This document shows positions 1 through 12,366 of a stretch of 64,000 bases of DNA, in pieces. Location of the stretch: assembly GCF_016907655.1 (NCBI RefSeq), contig NZ_JAFBCL010000001.1:4498001-4562000 (forward strand), read 5' to 3'. Positions within the stretch are counted from its first letter, which is position 1. Every line of letters starts with the position of its first letter. The position numbers and the translations under genes are program-made. This DNA comes from Saccharothrix algeriensis. GTDB taxonomy: Bacteria > Actinomycetota > Actinomycetes > Mycobacteriales > Pseudonocardiaceae. Below the pieces are notes generated by a model. It had not been told where the DNA came from, ran no database searches, and saw only the letters and a program-made list of their open reading frames with translations.

Positions 1-239
1 GCTCGGCGATGCTGTTCACCGCCGCGAAGGCCACCCACCTCGGCGTGCTGCCGCAGGGGCAGCCCGAGCGGTACTCGCGGGCCCGCGACATGGTGGCCGA
101 GCACGACGCGGCGGGGTTCGGCGGCTGCACCAACACGGGGGAGTGCACCGCGGTGTGCCCCAAGGGCATCCCGCTGACCACCATCACCCGGCTCAACGCC
201 GACCTGCTGCGCGCTCACACCAGCCGCAGCGACAGGTAG
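1..239 (+). CDS. sdhB: Succinate dehydrogenase/fumarate reductase iron-sulfur subunit, C-terminal part (5' end outside window)
   Basis: Only the last ~78 codons are present, read in the frame that begins at base 3 and stops with TAG at 237-239. The tail contains the cysteine cluster motif CTNTGECTAVCPKGIPL, typical of the second ferredoxin-like cluster region of SdhB/FrdB proteins, which pass electrons from the flavoprotein subunit to quinone in complex II. The last codons overlap the 3' end of the convergent YeiH-type gene by 25 bases. The family call rests on this one cysteine region, but the motif and its position near the C terminus are characteristic. Whether it is succinate dehydrogenase or fumarate reductase cannot be told from the fragment. 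Confidence 0.85.
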   Translation, partial: SAMLFTAAKATHLGVLPQGQPERYSRARDMVAEHDAAGFGGCTNTGECTAVCPKGIPLTTITRLNADLLRAHTSRSDR

Positions 240-1003
240 CCCACCGAGCACACCAGCAGCGTCGCCAGCAGGCCCAGCAGCAGCGCGCGCGGTCCGGTCG
301 CGAGCAGGGAGCGCGGCCGGACCGCCGTGCCCAGGCCGAACATGGCCGCCGTGAACAGCGCCGTGGTCAGCACCCGGGACCAGTCCACCGCGGCGCCCGG
401 CAGCAGGTCCGCCGACCGGACCGCGACCATCGCCAGGAACCCCAGCAGGAACAGCGGGACCAGCGGCCCGCGCCGCCGGTTCACGCCCGCCGCGATCGGC
501 GCGAGCAGCGCCACCCGGCTCAGCTTGACCGCCATGGCCGTCGCCAGGCCCGCCGGCGACGCGGCGGCGGCCACCTGCGCCACCTCGTGCACGCTGAGCC
601 CGATCCACTCCGGCGACGCGCCCAGCAGCGGCAGGACCACCATGGTGAGGGTGCCGAACAGCGTCACCAGGGCGATCCCGGTCGCGACGTGCTCCTCGTC
701 CCGCTCGGTCGCCACGGCCGCGATCGCCGACGCGCCGCAGATCGAGAAGCCGCTGGCCACCAGCACGCACAGCCCGCGCGGCAGCCCCAGGCGCCCGCCG
801 AGCCACAGCGTGCCGCAGAACGTCACCCCGACCGTGACCACCGCGGCCACCAGGATCCCCGGCCCCAGGTCGACCAGCTGCGGCAGCGACAGCTGCAGCC
901 CGAGCAGCACCACCCCGGCGCGCAGCAGCTTGCGGGTGAGCGGCGCCAGGTCCGGCAACCGCCCGCCCACCAGGACTCCCAGGACCAGCGCAGCGATCAG
1001 CAC
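215..1003 (-). CDS. YeiH/UPF0324 family putative sulfate or anion exporter, short form
   Basis: This is a 262-residue, very hydrophobic protein with about nine to ten predicted membrane helices. The family signatures are visible: GFSICGASAIAAVAT and the conserved helix WIGLSVHEVAQVAAA. The GTG at 1003 is the only plausible start that avoids the divergent gene; upstream codons of the frame run through the LysR gene. Family members such as E. coli YeiH (~350 aa) carry one or two further N-terminal helices that are missing here, so the protein is either a short variant or 5'-truncated. It faces a LysR regulator across 70 bases, the same arrangement as yeiE-yeiH in enterobacteria, which suggests regulation by that neighbour. 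The substrate is not proven for the family. Confidence 0.83.
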   Translation of the reverse strand: MLIAALVLGVLVGGRLPDLAPLTRKLLRAGVVLLGLQLSLPQLVDLGPGILVAAVVTVGVTFCGTLWLGGRLGLPRGLCVLVASGFSICGASAIAAVATERDEEHVATGIALVTLFGTLTMVVLPLLGASPEWIGLSVHEVAQVAAAASPAGLATAMAVKLSRVALLAPIAAGVNRRRGPLVPLFLLGFLAMVAVRSADLLPGAAVDWSRVLTTALFTAAMFGLGTAVRPRSLLATGPRALLLGLLATLLVCSVGYLSLRLV

Positions 1004-1061
1004 ACTGCCAGCGTGGGGCGCGCCGGCGCGCCCCGGTAGCCGGCCGCGGGCGATGAAGTCA

Positions 1062-1067
1062 TACCCT
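1062..1067 (+). promoter_or_regulatory. -10-like element for the LysR gene
   Basis: TACCCT, six bases before the ATG at 1074, with no ribosome binding site between. Consistent with a leaderless mRNA. No convincing -35. Confidence 0.4.
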
Positions 1068-1073
1068 CGGGCT

Positions 1074-1955
1074 ATGACCGAGCTGCCCGACCTGGACTCC
1101 CTGCGCCTGCTGGTGCTGGTGGGGGAGACGGGCAGCCTCGGCCGGGCCGCGCAGGAGCTGGGCGTGGCGCAGCCGTCGGCGAGCAAGCGGCTGACCACCC
1201 TGGAGCGCCGCCTGGGCCTGGTGCTGGTCGACCGCGGCCGGCGCGGCTCGGTGCTGACCCCGGCGGGCGTGGTCGTCACCGAGCGGGCGCGGCGCGTGCT
1301 CGACGAGGTGTCCGGGCTGCTGGCGGGCGCGCGGGCGCTGCGCACCTCCCGCGAGGCGCAGCTGCGCGTGGCGGCCAGCATGACCGTCGCCGAGCACCTC
1401 GCGCCGAGCTGGATCGGCGAGCTGCGCCGCACCCGCCCCGACCTGCACGTGGGCCTGCGGGTCACCAACTCCGAGACCGTGCTGGGGCTGGTGCGCGAGG
1501 GCGCGGTCGACCTCGGGTTCGTGGAGGCGTGCGGCCCGCTGCGCGGCCTGTCCACCCGCAGGGTCGCCGTGGACCGGCTCGCCGTGGTGGTGCCGCCGGG
1601 GCACCGCTGGGCCCGCCGGCCGGTCACCGCCGCCGAACTCGCCCGCACCCCCCTGGTGGTCCGCGAACGCGGCTCGGGCACCCGCGACACCCTCGACCGC
1701 GCGCTGCCCGACGCCTGCCCGCCCGCCCTGGAGCTGGGCTCCACGACGGCCGTGCGCGGCGCGGTGGTCGCGGGCGTCGCGCCGGCGGTGCTCAGCGTGC
1801 TGGCGGTCGCCCTGGACCTGGCCGACGGGCGGCTGGTGGAGGTCCCGGTGGCCGGGCTGGACCTGCGCCGCGTGCTGCGGGCGGTGTGGCCGGGCGGGCG
1901 GCGGCTGGTGGGCCCGGCGGCGGAGCTGCTCGCGATCGCGGTCCGGCGTAGTTGA
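1074..1955 (+). CDS. LysR-type transcriptional regulator, YeiE/CysL-like
   Basis: A 293-residue protein with an N-terminal winged HTH (about residues 1-62; GSLGRAAQELGVAQPSASK is the recognition region) and a LysR substrate-binding domain (about 90-290) with the motifs RVAASMTVAEHLAP and DLGFVEAC. Length is normal for the family. It is divergent from the YeiH-type transporter, and LTTRs usually control the divergent neighbour from the shared intergenic region, here only 70 bases. The ATG was chosen because the upstream reading frame has no initiation signals and covers the divergent gene. Closest functional relatives by context are YeiE/CysL regulators of sulfur metabolism; the effector is unknown. 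Confidence 0.87.
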   Translation: MTELPDLDSLRLLVLVGETGSLGRAAQELGVAQPSASKRLTTLERRLGLVLVDRGRRGSVLTPAGVVVTERARRVLDEVSGLLAGARALRTSREAQLRVAASMTVAEHLAPSWIGELRRTRPDLHVGLRVTNSETVLGLVREGAVDLGFVEACGPLRGLSTRRVAVDRLAVVVPPGHRWARRPVTAAELARTPLVVRERGSGTRDTLDRALPDACPPALELGSTTAVRGAVVAGVAPAVLSVLAVALDLADGRLVEVPVAGLDLRRVLRAVWPGGRRLVGPAAELLAIAVRRS

Positions 1956-1963
1956 ATGGGGCC

Positions 1964-2611
1964 ATGAGCTGGTTCCGCCGACGCACCGAGCCCGCACCGC
2001 CGCCCGCGCGCCGGTCCGACCCGGAGCGGGCGGCCGAGTTCTGGCGGCGGTGGGCGGAGCTGCTGCCCGAGGTGAGCGCGGCGCTGGGCGACGGCGAGCC
2101 GCACCGGGTGGAGAACCGGCTGTGCGAGCTGGTCGCCGACCTCCACCCGGACCTGCACTTCTCCCTCGAACGCGGCCACCGCGCGATCTACGCGCTGGTC
2201 GTCAGCGGCCAGGAGGACCCGCGCCTGCGCCCCTGCACCGACGCGTGGGCCGCCGCCGCCCCTCCGGAGGACATGATCTGGGAGTACCACGACTCGGTGC
2301 CGCCGGTGCCCGACCCGACCGGGGTGACGGTCAACCTGGGCGCGCGGCGCCTGCGGCTGGCCGACGTGCGGGTGGTCGCCCGGGTCGCCGACGGCCTGGT
2401 GGACGTGGCCGTGTTCCACCCGCTGTTCCCCGAGCTGGACGAGCGGCAGCGCCGGACCATGACGTTCCTGCCGCTGGACGCCACGCTGGGTGAGCGGCTG
2501 GCGGGCGAGCGGCTCGGCCGCGTCGAGACGGCCGCCGCCGAGCCGGCGGGCGCCTTCGGCCTGCTGGAGCTGCGCGAACTCGTCCGGGGGCTGTCCGGGG
2601 ATCGGGCCTGA
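1964..2611 (+). CDS. Conserved hypothetical protein
   Basis: A 215-residue soluble protein starting MSWFRRRTEP; a TTG four codons upstream is a less likely start. After a basic, proline-rich N terminus it has a charged globular domain with the recognisable stretches ELVADLHPDLHFSLERG and PPEDMIWEYHDSVPP, ending in a helical segment rich in leucine and arginine. I see no membrane segment, signal peptide or catalytic motif I recognise. It lies 8 bases after the LysR gene and 31 bases before ligA on the same strand, so it may be cotranscribed with the LysR gene. Codon use matches its neighbours and supports a real gene. Function unknown. Confidence 0.75.
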   Translation: MSWFRRRTEPAPPPARRSDPERAAEFWRRWAELLPEVSAALGDGEPHRVENRLCELVADLHPDLHFSLERGHRAIYALVVSGQEDPRLRPCTDAWAAAAPPEDMIWEYHDSVPPVPDPTGVTVNLGARRLRLADVRVVARVADGLVDVAVFHPLFPELDERQRRTMTFLPLDATLGERLAGERLGRVETAAAEPAGAFGLLELRELVRGLSGDRA

Positions 2612-2630
2612 GATCGTCGTGGTGGCCGGC

Positions 2631-5974
<3,344 letters not shown>

Positions 5975-6118
5975 GGGCTGTCGCGTCCTCTGGGCAGGTG
6001 TGGGTGACCCCCCGGCGGGGCGGGACAGCTGCGCGCACGACCGCCTCCTCGGGTGGTGCGGGGAGGACCACTGGAGCAGTGGCCCGCCACGTCGCACCAC
6101 CGGTTCCGCGGTTCCGGG

Positions 6119-6538
6119 TCAGCCGGGGAAGCGCCGGACCCACCGCTTCTGCCAGGGCGTTTCCACCGCGCGGTGGTGGTAGTGGGCCCTGGTCCAGGCG
6201 ACCGCTTCACCCGAGGGGACGCCCGCCAGCACCGCCAGGCACGCGATGACCGTCCCGGTGCGCCCGACGCCGCCGCCGCAGGCGACCTCGACGTCCTCGC
6301 CCGCCGCCGCGCGGGCGTGCAGGCCGCGGACGGCGCGCACGGCGTCCTCGGTGGAGCGGGGCAGCAGGAAGTCGGGCCAGTCGACCCAGTCGTGCGGCCA
6401 GGCGAACTCGCGGCCGCGCCGCAGCCGGGAGCCGCCGAGGTAGAGCCCGTACGACGGCGCGTCGTCGGGGGAGGGGTTGCGCAGCCCGCGTCCGCGGACC
6501 GCGGTCCCGTCGGGCAGTTCGATAGCACCGGCCAACAT
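6119..6538 (-). CDS. Small protein tyrosine/dual-specificity phosphatase-like protein
   Basis: A 139-residue cytoplasmic protein with the cysteine phosphatase P-loop CGGGVGRTG (C87, R93; C-x5-R) following a beta strand EDVEVA, and a conserved WPDFLLP segment before it that could supply the general acid. Such enzymes hydrolyse phosphotyrosine or other phosphate esters through a cysteinyl-phosphate intermediate; the substrate cannot be told. The histidine that usually precedes the P-loop cysteine is alanine here. ATG at 6538 gives a compact full domain. It lies between the OtrA-like remnant on the same strand and a divergent BKACE-like gene. Confidence 0.75.
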   Translation of the reverse strand: MLAGAIELPDGTAVRGRGLRNPSPDDAPSYGLYLGGSRLRRGREFAWPHDWVDWPDFLLPRSTEDAVRAVRGLHARAAAGEDVEVACGGGVGRTGTVIACLAVLAGVPSGEAVAWTRAHYHHRAVETPWQKRWVRRFPG

Positions 6539-6622
6539 CCGCCGATGCTAGCCGGCCCAGGACCACCTGCCCGGCGCGCCCCCGGACGGCTCCGGCCGCT
6601 CGCCGCGCCGCGCGCGCCGTGC

Positions 6623-6628
6623 GAGGCT
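6623..6628 (+). promoter_or_regulatory. -10-like element for the BKACE gene
   Basis: GAGGCT, six bases before the GTG at 6635; weaker match than its counterparts elsewhere in the window. Confidence 0.3.
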
Positions 6629-6634
6629 GGTCCG

Positions 6635-7360
6635 GTGCTCCAGGTCTGCCTGAACGGTTCCCGCGAGCCCGGGAGCCACCCCGCGCTGCCGCTGTCCCCG
6701 CAGCGGCTGGCGGCCGACGCCGCCGCGCTGGCGGAACTCGGCGTCGCCCACTTCCACCTGCACCCGAGGGACGTGGTGGGCCGGGAGTCGCTGGCCGGCC
6801 CCGAGGTCGCGACCGCCGTCGCCGTGGTGCGCGCCGCCGTGCCGCGGGCCGAGCTGGGCGTCACGACCGCCGCGTGGGTCGAGCCGGACCCGCGCCGCCG
6901 CGCCGACCTGGTGCGCGGCTGGTCGGGCCTGTCCACCGGCTGCCCCGACGTGGCCTCGGTCAACGTCCACGAGGACGGCTGGCTCGACGTGGCGGGCGCG
7001 CTGCACGCCGCCGGGGTCGGCCTCGAACTGGGCGTCTTCCACGAGCGGGCCGCGCGCGCCCTGGTCGAGGCGGGCCTGCCGGCGGGCACGCGGCGCGTCC
7101 TGGCCGAGATCCGCCCCGCCGGCACGGTCGAGGAGGCGGCGGCCGTGCTCCGGCTGCTGGAGCCGCTGGGCGCGCCGGTCCTGCTGCACGGCGAGGACGA
7201 TAGCACCTGGCCCGTGCTGGAGCTGGCCGCCCGGCTCGGCCTGGACACCCGCGTCGGGCTGGAGGACACCCTGCGCAACCCGGACGGCGCGGTGACCCGC
7301 GACAACGCCGAACTCGTCACCCACGCCCAGCGCGCCCTCCGCGCCCACGCCGCCGGCTGA
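6635..7360 (+). CDS. BKACE family (DUF849) 3-keto acid cleavage enzyme
   Basis: A 241-residue TIM-barrel protein of the family that condenses a beta-keto acid with acetyl-CoA to give acetoacetate and a new acyl-CoA. The metal-binding motif HFHLHPRD lies at the end of an early strand and GLEDTLRNPDG near the C terminus supplies the conserved glutamate. The initial VCLNGSRE is a shortened form of the family N terminus. It is shorter than typical members (270-310 aa), so specificity may differ from Kce. GTG start fits the translation of the first strand; no SD is present. It ends just before a long palindrome and converges with the ACT-domain gene. The natural substrate is unknown. Confidence 0.82.
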   Translation: MLQVCLNGSREPGSHPALPLSPQRLAADAAALAELGVAHFHLHPRDVVGRESLAGPEVATAVAVVRAAVPRAELGVTTAAWVEPDPRRRADLVRGWSGLSTGCPDVASVNVHEDGWLDVAGALHAAGVGLELGVFHERAARALVEAGLPAGTRRVLAEIRPAGTVEEAAAVLRLLEPLGAPVLLHGEDDSTWPVLELAARLGLDTRVGLEDTLRNPDGAVTRDNAELVTHAQRALRAHAAG

Positions 7361-7422
7361 GCCCGCCGCGCCGAGCCCGCCCCGCCGGCGCGACCCCGGT
7401 CGAACGCGGCGCGACCGCCGCC

Positions 7423-7448
7423 GCGACCGGCCCCGCGGGGCCGGTCGC
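7423..7448. terminator. Bidirectional palindrome between convergent genes
   Basis: A perfect 26-base palindrome (GCGACCGG, CCCCGCGGGG, CCGGTCGC) abuts the stop of the ACT-domain gene and lies 63 bases after the BKACE gene. No U-tract; a GC-hairpin terminator serving both strands is the simplest reading. Confidence 0.55.
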
Positions 7449-8102
7449 TCAGTCCGGCAGCACCACCGACACGATCCCGGCCAGGTGCGCGAGCCGCGCC
7501 ACCTCCGCCGCCCGGAACATCGGCCCGCCCGGCCGCCCCACCAGCAGCACCCGGTCCGGCTTGCCCAGCGGCGTGGCGGCCAGCTCGGTGCCCAGCTCGC
7601 GCCACGTCTCGGGCACCCAGTCCTCCTCGCCGTCGAGCACGGTGGCCCGCGCCAGCGGCATCCACGGCGGGTCCTCCAGCCGGGTCTCCGGCGCGGCCGT
7701 CGACGCCGTCACCCGGCGCGCGCCGGAGCTGTCGTGCGCCACCACCACGGCCCACCCGGCGCGGATGATCTTCGGCACGCCCTCGGTGAACACCTCCAGG
7801 CCGCGCGCGGGCTCCTCCGCGACCTCCTCCACCAGCTCCAGCTCGCGGTGGGTGTCCAGCACGCCCGCGTACGGGCGCACCGCGTCCACCTCGACCCCGT
7901 CGACGGACTCCGCGGCGGTGATCAGCACGTCCGGCAGCCGGCCGGAGGGCAGCTCCACCACCAGGTCGTCGATGGCCAGGCCGGCGCCGCGCTCCACCAC
8001 GTCCACGCTCAGGATGTCGGCCCCGGTCTCACCGATCGCGGAGGCGACCGCGCCCAGGGCGCCGGGACGGTCCGGGAGCTGGACCCGGATCAGGAAGGAC
8101 AC
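7449..8102 (-). CDS. ACT-domain amino-acid-binding protein (Rv3013-like)
   Basis: A 217-residue protein beginning with a clear ACT domain (FLIRVQLPDRPGALGAVASAIGETG, quoted in parts: LPDRPGALGAVAS), followed by a second region with GRPGGPMFRAAEVARLAHL near the C terminus. ACT domains bind amino acids as regulatory ligands; no enzyme domain is fused here. The GTG at 8102 gives the expected start immediately before the first ACT strand; an ATG at 8180 would add 26 basic, low-complexity residues. It is divergent from gatC, the same arrangement as Rv3013 beside the gat operon in mycobacteria. Function unproven. Confidence 0.83.
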   Translation of the reverse strand: MSFLIRVQLPDRPGALGAVASAIGETGADILSVDVVERGAGLAIDDLVVELPSGRLPDVLITAAESVDGVEVDAVRPYAGVLDTHRELELVEEVAEEPARGLEVFTEGVPKIIRAGWAVVVAHDSSGARRVTASTAAPETRLEDPPWMPLARATVLDGEEDWVPETWRELGTELAATPLGKPDRVLLVGRPGGPMFRAAEVARLAHLAGIVSVVLPD

Positions 8103-8324
8103 GGTGCACGCCTCCAAGGGGCTGGGTTCGGGCTTTCCGGCCGATGATTCTCGCAGACGCGGCTTCGCTTTCCGATCCACCGGGCGCGTTGTCGGGCGGT
8201 AAAATCCCGCACCCCCGCGCGGGCGCGCCCCACCTCGGGCCCAACCCCGTCAAGACGCGCCCCGACCGGCCAATAGACTCGGCGGGTCCGAATTCCGAGA
8301 AAACGACCCACGGGGGTTGACGAG

Positions 8325-8624
8325 GTGCCGAGCATCTCCCGCGACGAGGTCGCCCACCTGGCCCGCCTGGCCAGGCTCGACGTCACCGACGACGAGCTGG
8401 ACCTGTTCGCCGGCCAGCTGGACGTGATCCTCCAGTCGGTGGCCGCGGTGGGCGACATCGCCACCGCGGACATCCCGCCCACTTCGCACGCCGTCCCGCT
8501 GACCAACGTGTTCCGCGAGGACGTGGTGCGCCCCAGCCTCGGTCAGCAGCGGGCGCTGGCGGGCGCCCCCGCCGCCGAGGAGGGCCGCTTCCGCGTCCCC
8601 CGGATCCTGGGCGAGGAAGCATGA
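8325..8624 (+). CDS. gatC: Aspartyl/glutamyl-tRNA amidotransferase subunit C
   Basis: A 99-residue GatC with the N-terminal signature [22 protein letters not shown]. GatC clamps GatA to GatB in the GatCAB complex, which amidates Glu-tRNA(Gln) (and Asp-tRNA(Asn)) in organisms without a direct glutaminyl-tRNA synthetase. Consistent with this, gltX and tRNA-Gln/tRNA-Glu genes are elsewhere in the window. GTG start; first gene of a four-gene operon with gatA 34 bases downstream. Confidence 0.95.
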   Translation: MPSISRDEVAHLARLARLDVTDDELDLFAGQLDVILQSVAAVGDIATADIPPTSHAVPLTNVFREDVVRPSLGQQRALAGAPAAEEGRFRVPRILGEEA

Positions 8625-8658
8625 GCGCCGACGCCCTTCTCACCGCGGAGGCGGAATC

Positions 8659-10158
8659 ATGAGCGAACTGATCCGCGACACCGCGGGCGAACTGGCCGCG
8701 AAGATCGCGCGCCGCGAGGTCTCCGCCGCAGAGGTCGCGCAGGCCCACCTCGACCGGATCGGCGAGGTCGACGGCTCGGTGCACGCGTTCCTGCACGTCG
8801 ACGCCGAGGGCGCGCTCGCGGCGGCCCGCGCGGTCGACGAGGAGATCGCCGCCGGCCGGGCCGTCGGGCCGCTGGCCGGCGTCCCGCTGGCGCTCAAGGA
8901 CGTGCTGACCACCGAGGGCGTGCCGACCACGTGCGGGTCGAAGATGCTCGCCGGCTGGGTGCCGCCCTACGACGCCACGGTCACCCGCAGGCTGCGCGAG
9001 GCCGGCGTCGTGATCCTGGGCAAGACCAACATGGACGAGTTCGCGATGGGCTCCTCCACCGAGAACTCGGCCTACGGCCCGACCCGCAACCCGTGGGACC
9101 TGGACCGCGTGCCCGGCGGCTCGGGCGGCGGCTCGTCGGCCGCGCTGGCCGCGTTCGAGGCGCCGCTGGCGATCGGCACGGACACCGGCGGCTCCATCCG
9201 CCAGCCCGCCGCCGTCACCGGCACGGTCGGCGTGAAGCCCACCTACGGCGGCGTGTCCCGCTACGGGCTGGTGGCGTTCTCCTCGTCGCTGGACCAGGCC
9301 GGGCCGTGCGCCCGCACGGTCCTGGACGCGGCGCTGCTGCACGAGGTCATCGCGGGCCACGACCCGCTGGACTCCACCTCCATCGACGCCCCCGTCCCGC
9401 CGGTCGTCGCGGCTGCCCGCGAGGGCGCGTCCGGCGACCTGGCCGGCGTGCGGGTCGGCGTGGTCTCCCAGCTGGGTGGCGACGGCTACCAGCCGGGCGT
9501 GCTGCGCTCGTTCGAGGCGGCTGTGGCGCACCTCGAGCAGTTGGGCGCGGAGGTCGTCGAGGTGTCGTGCCCCAGCTTCGACCACGCCCTGTCGGCCTAC
9601 TACCTGATCGCGCCCAGCGAGGCGTCGTCGAACCTGGCCCGCTTCGACGCCATGCGCTACGGCGCCCGCCACGGCGACGACGGCACCCGCAGCGCCGAGG
9701 AGGTCATGGCCATCACCCGCGACCGCTGCTTCGGCCCGGAGGTCAAGCGGCGCATCATGATCGGCACCTACGCGCTGTCGTCGGGCTACTACGACGCCTA
9801 CTACGGCTCGGCGCAGAAGGTCCGGACGCTGATCAAGCGCGACTTCCAGCAGGCGTTCGAACGGGTCGACGTGCTGGTCTCGCCGACGACGCCGACCACG
9901 GCGTTCCGCCTCGGCGAGCGCACCGACGACCCGCTGGCCATGTACAAGGCGGACCTGTGCACCGTCCCGGCGAGCATGGCGGGGATGCCCGCCATGAGCG
10001 TCCCGAGCGGACTGTCCGACGAGGACGGCCTGCCGGTCGGGTTGCAGCTCATGGCCCCGGCGCTGCAGGAGCACCGCCTGTACCGGGTCGCGGCGGCCTA
10101 CGAGGCGACCCGCGGCACGGTCATCGCGGACGTCCCGGTCCTGGCGGGTGCGCGATGA
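8659..10158 (+). CDS. gatA: Glutamyl/aspartyl-tRNA amidotransferase subunit A (amidase)
   Basis: A 499-residue amidase-signature protein that hydrolyses glutamine and channels ammonia to GatB. The Ser-cis-Ser-Lys catalytic set is visible: lysine in PLALKDVL, the glycine/serine-rich [11 protein letters not shown], and [12 protein letters not shown] with the nucleophile region. The end has the conserved [14 protein letters not shown] at 8659 is preceded by GGAGGCGGA. Its TGA overlaps the ATG of the next small gene (ATGA at 10155-10158), so translation is coupled. Length and order are normal for actinobacteria. Confidence 0.97.
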   Translation: MSELIRDTAGELAAKIARREVSAAEVAQAHLDRIGEVDGSVHAFLHVDAEGALAAARAVDEEIAAGRAVGPLAGVPLALKDVLTTEGVPTTCGSKMLAGWVPPYDATVTRRLREAGVVILGKTNMDEFAMGSSTENSAYGPTRNPWDLDRVPGGSGGGSSAALAAFEAPLAIGTDTGGSIRQPAAVTGTVGVKPTYGGVSRYGLVAFSSSLDQAGPCARTVLDAALLHEVIAGHDPLDSTSIDAPVPPVVAAAREGASGDLAGVRVGVVSQLGGDGYQPGVLRSFEAAVAHLEQLGAEVVEVSCPSFDHALSAYYLIAPSEASSNLARFDAMRYGARHGDDGTRSAEEVMAITRDRCFGPEVKRRIMIGTYALSSGYYDAYYGSAQKVRTLIKRDFQQAFERVDVLVSPTTPTTAFRLGERTDDPLAMYKADLCTVPASMAGMPAMSVPSGLSDEDGLPVGLQLMAPALQEHRLYRVAAAYEATRGTVIADVPVLAGAR

Positions 10159-10346
10159 GGACGGCACGCGCGGTGTTGGCCCTCGTGGGCGCGGTCGGCG
10201 CGGCGACCAGCGCGTTCTCCACGCTGAAGTCGGCCCGCGGCAAGAAGGACGGGCTGGCGCTCGTCAACGCGGTCGCGAGCATCCTGGTCGCGGTCACCGG
10301 CGCGGCGCTGGCCGTGCGCGGGCTCCGGAAGGGCGGTGCGGCATGA
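10155..10346 (+). CDS. Small hydrophobic protein embedded between gatA and gatB
   Basis: A 63-residue protein with two hydrophobic helices (about residues 5-20 and 34-55) separated by a basic turn SARGKKDG, ending [10 protein letters not shown]. It overlaps gatA by ATGA at its start and gatB by ATGA at its end, so all three genes should be translated together in fixed proportion. I know no function; in mycobacteria this position holds pfkA instead. It could anchor or modulate the amidotransferase at the membrane, or simply ride in the operon. The double overlap and clean codon use argue it is a real gene. Confidence 0.72.
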   Translation: MRTARAVLALVGAVGAATSAFSTLKSARGKKDGLALVNAVASILVAVTGAALAVRGLRKGGAA

Positions 10347-11845
10347 CCTCCGTGGACGAGCTGATGGACTACACCGAGGTCCTGGAGCGGTTCGACCCGG
10401 TGCTGGGCCTGGAGGTGCACGTCGAGCTGCACACGGCCACGAAGATGTTCTGCGGGTGCGCCAACCGGTTCGGCGGCGAGCCCAACTCGCACGTCTGCCC
10501 CACCTGCCTGGGCCTGCCGGGCTCGCTGCCGGTGGTCAACGGCAAGGCGGTGGAGTCGGCGATCCGCATCGGGCTGGCGCTCAACTGCTCGATCGCCGAG
10601 TGGTGCCGGTTCGCCCGGAAGAACTACTTCTACCCGGACATGCCGAAGAACTTCCAGACCTCCCAGTACGACGAGCCGATCGCGTTCGACGGGTGGCTCG
10701 ACGTCGAGCTGGACGACGGCGAGGTGGTGCGCGTGGAGATCGAGCGCGCCCACATGGAGGAGGACACCGGCAAGTCGCTGCACGTCGGCGGCGCGACCGG
10801 CCGCATCCACGGCGCCGAGCACTCGCTGCTGGACTACAACCGGGCGGGCGTGCCGCTGATCGAGATCGTCACCAAGCCGATCACCGGCACCGGCGCGCGC
10901 GCCCCGGAGGTGGCCCGCGCCTACGTGACGGCGCTGCGCGACCTGCTCAAGGCGCTGGACGTGTCCGACGTCCGGATGGACCAGGGCTCGCTGCGCTGCG
11001 ACGCGAACGTGTCGCTGATGCCCAAGGGCGCCACCGCGTTCGGCACCCGCACCGAGACCAAGAACGTCAACTCGCTGCGCAGCGTCGAGCGGGCGGTGCG
11101 GTTCGAGATGACCCGGCAGGCGGCGGTGCTCGCCGCCGGCGGCGCGGTCACCCAGGAGACGCGCCACTTCGACGAGTCGACCGGCGGCACGTCCTCCGGC
11201 CGCACCAAGGAGACCGCGGAGGACTACCGGTACTTCCCGGAGCCCGACCTGGTGCCCGTCGCGCCGTCCCGGGACTGGGTGGAGCAGCTGCGCGGCACCC
11301 TGCCGGAGCTGCCGTGGGAGCGCCGCAAGCGGGTCCGGCGGGAGTGGGACCTGACCGACGCGGAGCTGCGCGACCTGGTCAACGCCGGCGCGGTGGACCT
11401 CGTGGCGGCCACGGTGGAGGCCGGCGCGACCCCGGCCGAGGCCCGTTCCTGGTGGGTGGCCTACCTGACCAAGGAGGCCAACGCGCGGGGCGTGGAGCTG
11501 GGCGAGCTGGCCGTCACCCCGGCGCAGATCGCGCGGATCATCGCCCTGGTCAACGCGGGCGAGCTGACCAACAAGCTGGCCCGCGAGGTCGTGACCGGCG
11601 TGCTGGCGGGCGAGGGCGAGCCGGAGGCCGTCGTCGAGGCCCGCGGCCTGAAGGTCGTCTCCGACGACTCGGCGCTGGAGAAGGCGGTGGACGAGGCGCT
11701 GGCGGCGCAGCCCGACGTGGCGGCCAAGATCCGCGACGGCAAGGTGGCGGCGGCGGGCGCGATCGTCGGCGCGGTCATGAAGGCGACGAAGGGGCAGGCG
11801 GACGCGAAGAAGGTGCGCGACCTGGTGATCGCCCGCTGCTCGTAG
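10343..11845 (+). CDS. gatB: Aspartyl/glutamyl-tRNA amidotransferase subunit B
   Basis: A 500-residue GatB, the subunit that binds the mischarged tRNA and phosphorylates its side chain before amidation. Visible: the zinc-site cysteines in MFCGCANRF and [14 protein letters not shown], the kinase-site region [24 protein letters not shown], and the C-terminal YqeY-like tail ending [19 protein letters not shown]. Starts within the stop of the preceding small gene. Ends 59 bases before a long hairpin. Confidence 0.97.
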   Translation: MTSVDELMDYTEVLERFDPVLGLEVHVELHTATKMFCGCANRFGGEPNSHVCPTCLGLPGSLPVVNGKAVESAIRIGLALNCSIAEWCRFARKNYFYPDMPKNFQTSQYDEPIAFDGWLDVELDDGEVVRVEIERAHMEEDTGKSLHVGGATGRIHGAEHSLLDYNRAGVPLIEIVTKPITGTGARAPEVARAYVTALRDLLKALDVSDVRMDQGSLRCDANVSLMPKGATAFGTRTETKNVNSLRSVERAVRFEMTRQAAVLAAGGAVTQETRHFDESTGGTSSGRTKETAEDYRYFPEPDLVPVAPSRDWVEQLRGTLPELPWERRKRVRREWDLTDAELRDLVNAGAVDLVAATVEAGATPAEARSWWVAYLTKEANARGVELGELAVTPAQIARIIALVNAGELTNKLAREVVTGVLAGEGEPEAVVEARGLKVVSDDSALEKAVDEALAAQPDVAAKIRDGKVAAAGAIVGAVMKATKGQADAKKVRDLVIARCS

Positions 11846-11904
11846 TCCCGAGCGCAGCCCCGCGCACGGCCCGCGCGGTCGTCCGGGGCGCACCGCGCAA
11901 GTCC

Positions 11905-11938
11905 GCGACGGGCCCGGCCACTCGGCCGGGCCCGTCGC
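11905..11938 (+). terminator. GC-hairpin terminator after gatB
   Basis: A perfect 15-bp stem (11905-11919 with 11924-11938) closed by the loop ACTC. No U-tract follows, as often in high-GC actinomycetes. Confidence 0.6.
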
Positions 11939-12142
11939 GCGTCCGGGCCTGCCGTGACCCCCACCCGCCCGGCCGCGCGCACCCCGCCTGCCGCGCGGCG
12001 CTCCCCGGTGGGGCGCGGTGCCGCCGGGCCGGTGTCGCGCCCGCGGCGGAGGCTGCGCCGCGGGCGCCCATTCCACCCGACCGGTCGGTCGGGTCATCCC
12101 CTTCTTGCGGTCTCCGCCGCGCCTGCGCTGTGTTAAGTCGTT

Positions 12143-12163
12143 CACCCAAACGGGTGGTAACGT
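12143..12163 (+). promoter_or_regulatory. Candidate promoter/operator upstream of the GGPYQxH-repeat gene
   Basis: An inverted repeat CACCC-N4-GGGTG (12143-12156) directly precedes a -10-like TAACGT (12158-12163). Start of transcription near 12170 would leave a ~195-base leader. The rest of the 11939-12366 interval has no gene I can support; it contains one short palindrome CCGACCGGTCGG at 12077-12088. Confidence 0.35.
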
Positions 12164-12240
12164 CGCCCTAAAAGACGGCTCGGCCCAGGTCAAAGTGCCT
12201 CGCTGACCGCGGAGTGGTTGCTCTGGGTGAATTTACCCCG

Positions 12241-12260
12241 CACAGATGCGTCCATCTGTG
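12241..12260 (+). repeat. Inverted repeat in the leader of the GGPYQxH-repeat gene
   Basis: CACAGATG-CGTC-CATCTGTG, a perfect 8-bp stem with a four-base loop, unusually AT-rich for this window. It could be a dyad operator or an mRNA hairpin 106 bases before the start codon. Confidence 0.5.
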
Positions 12261-12366
12261 TAAGGCTTGAGCCGTTCGGTGGGGCCGGGGGGCCGGCCGG
12301 ACGATCAACCGCACCAGCCGTGCACCCCCGCCTCGCCGCGGGGTTCGTTGTAGGGGAGGACAACGC

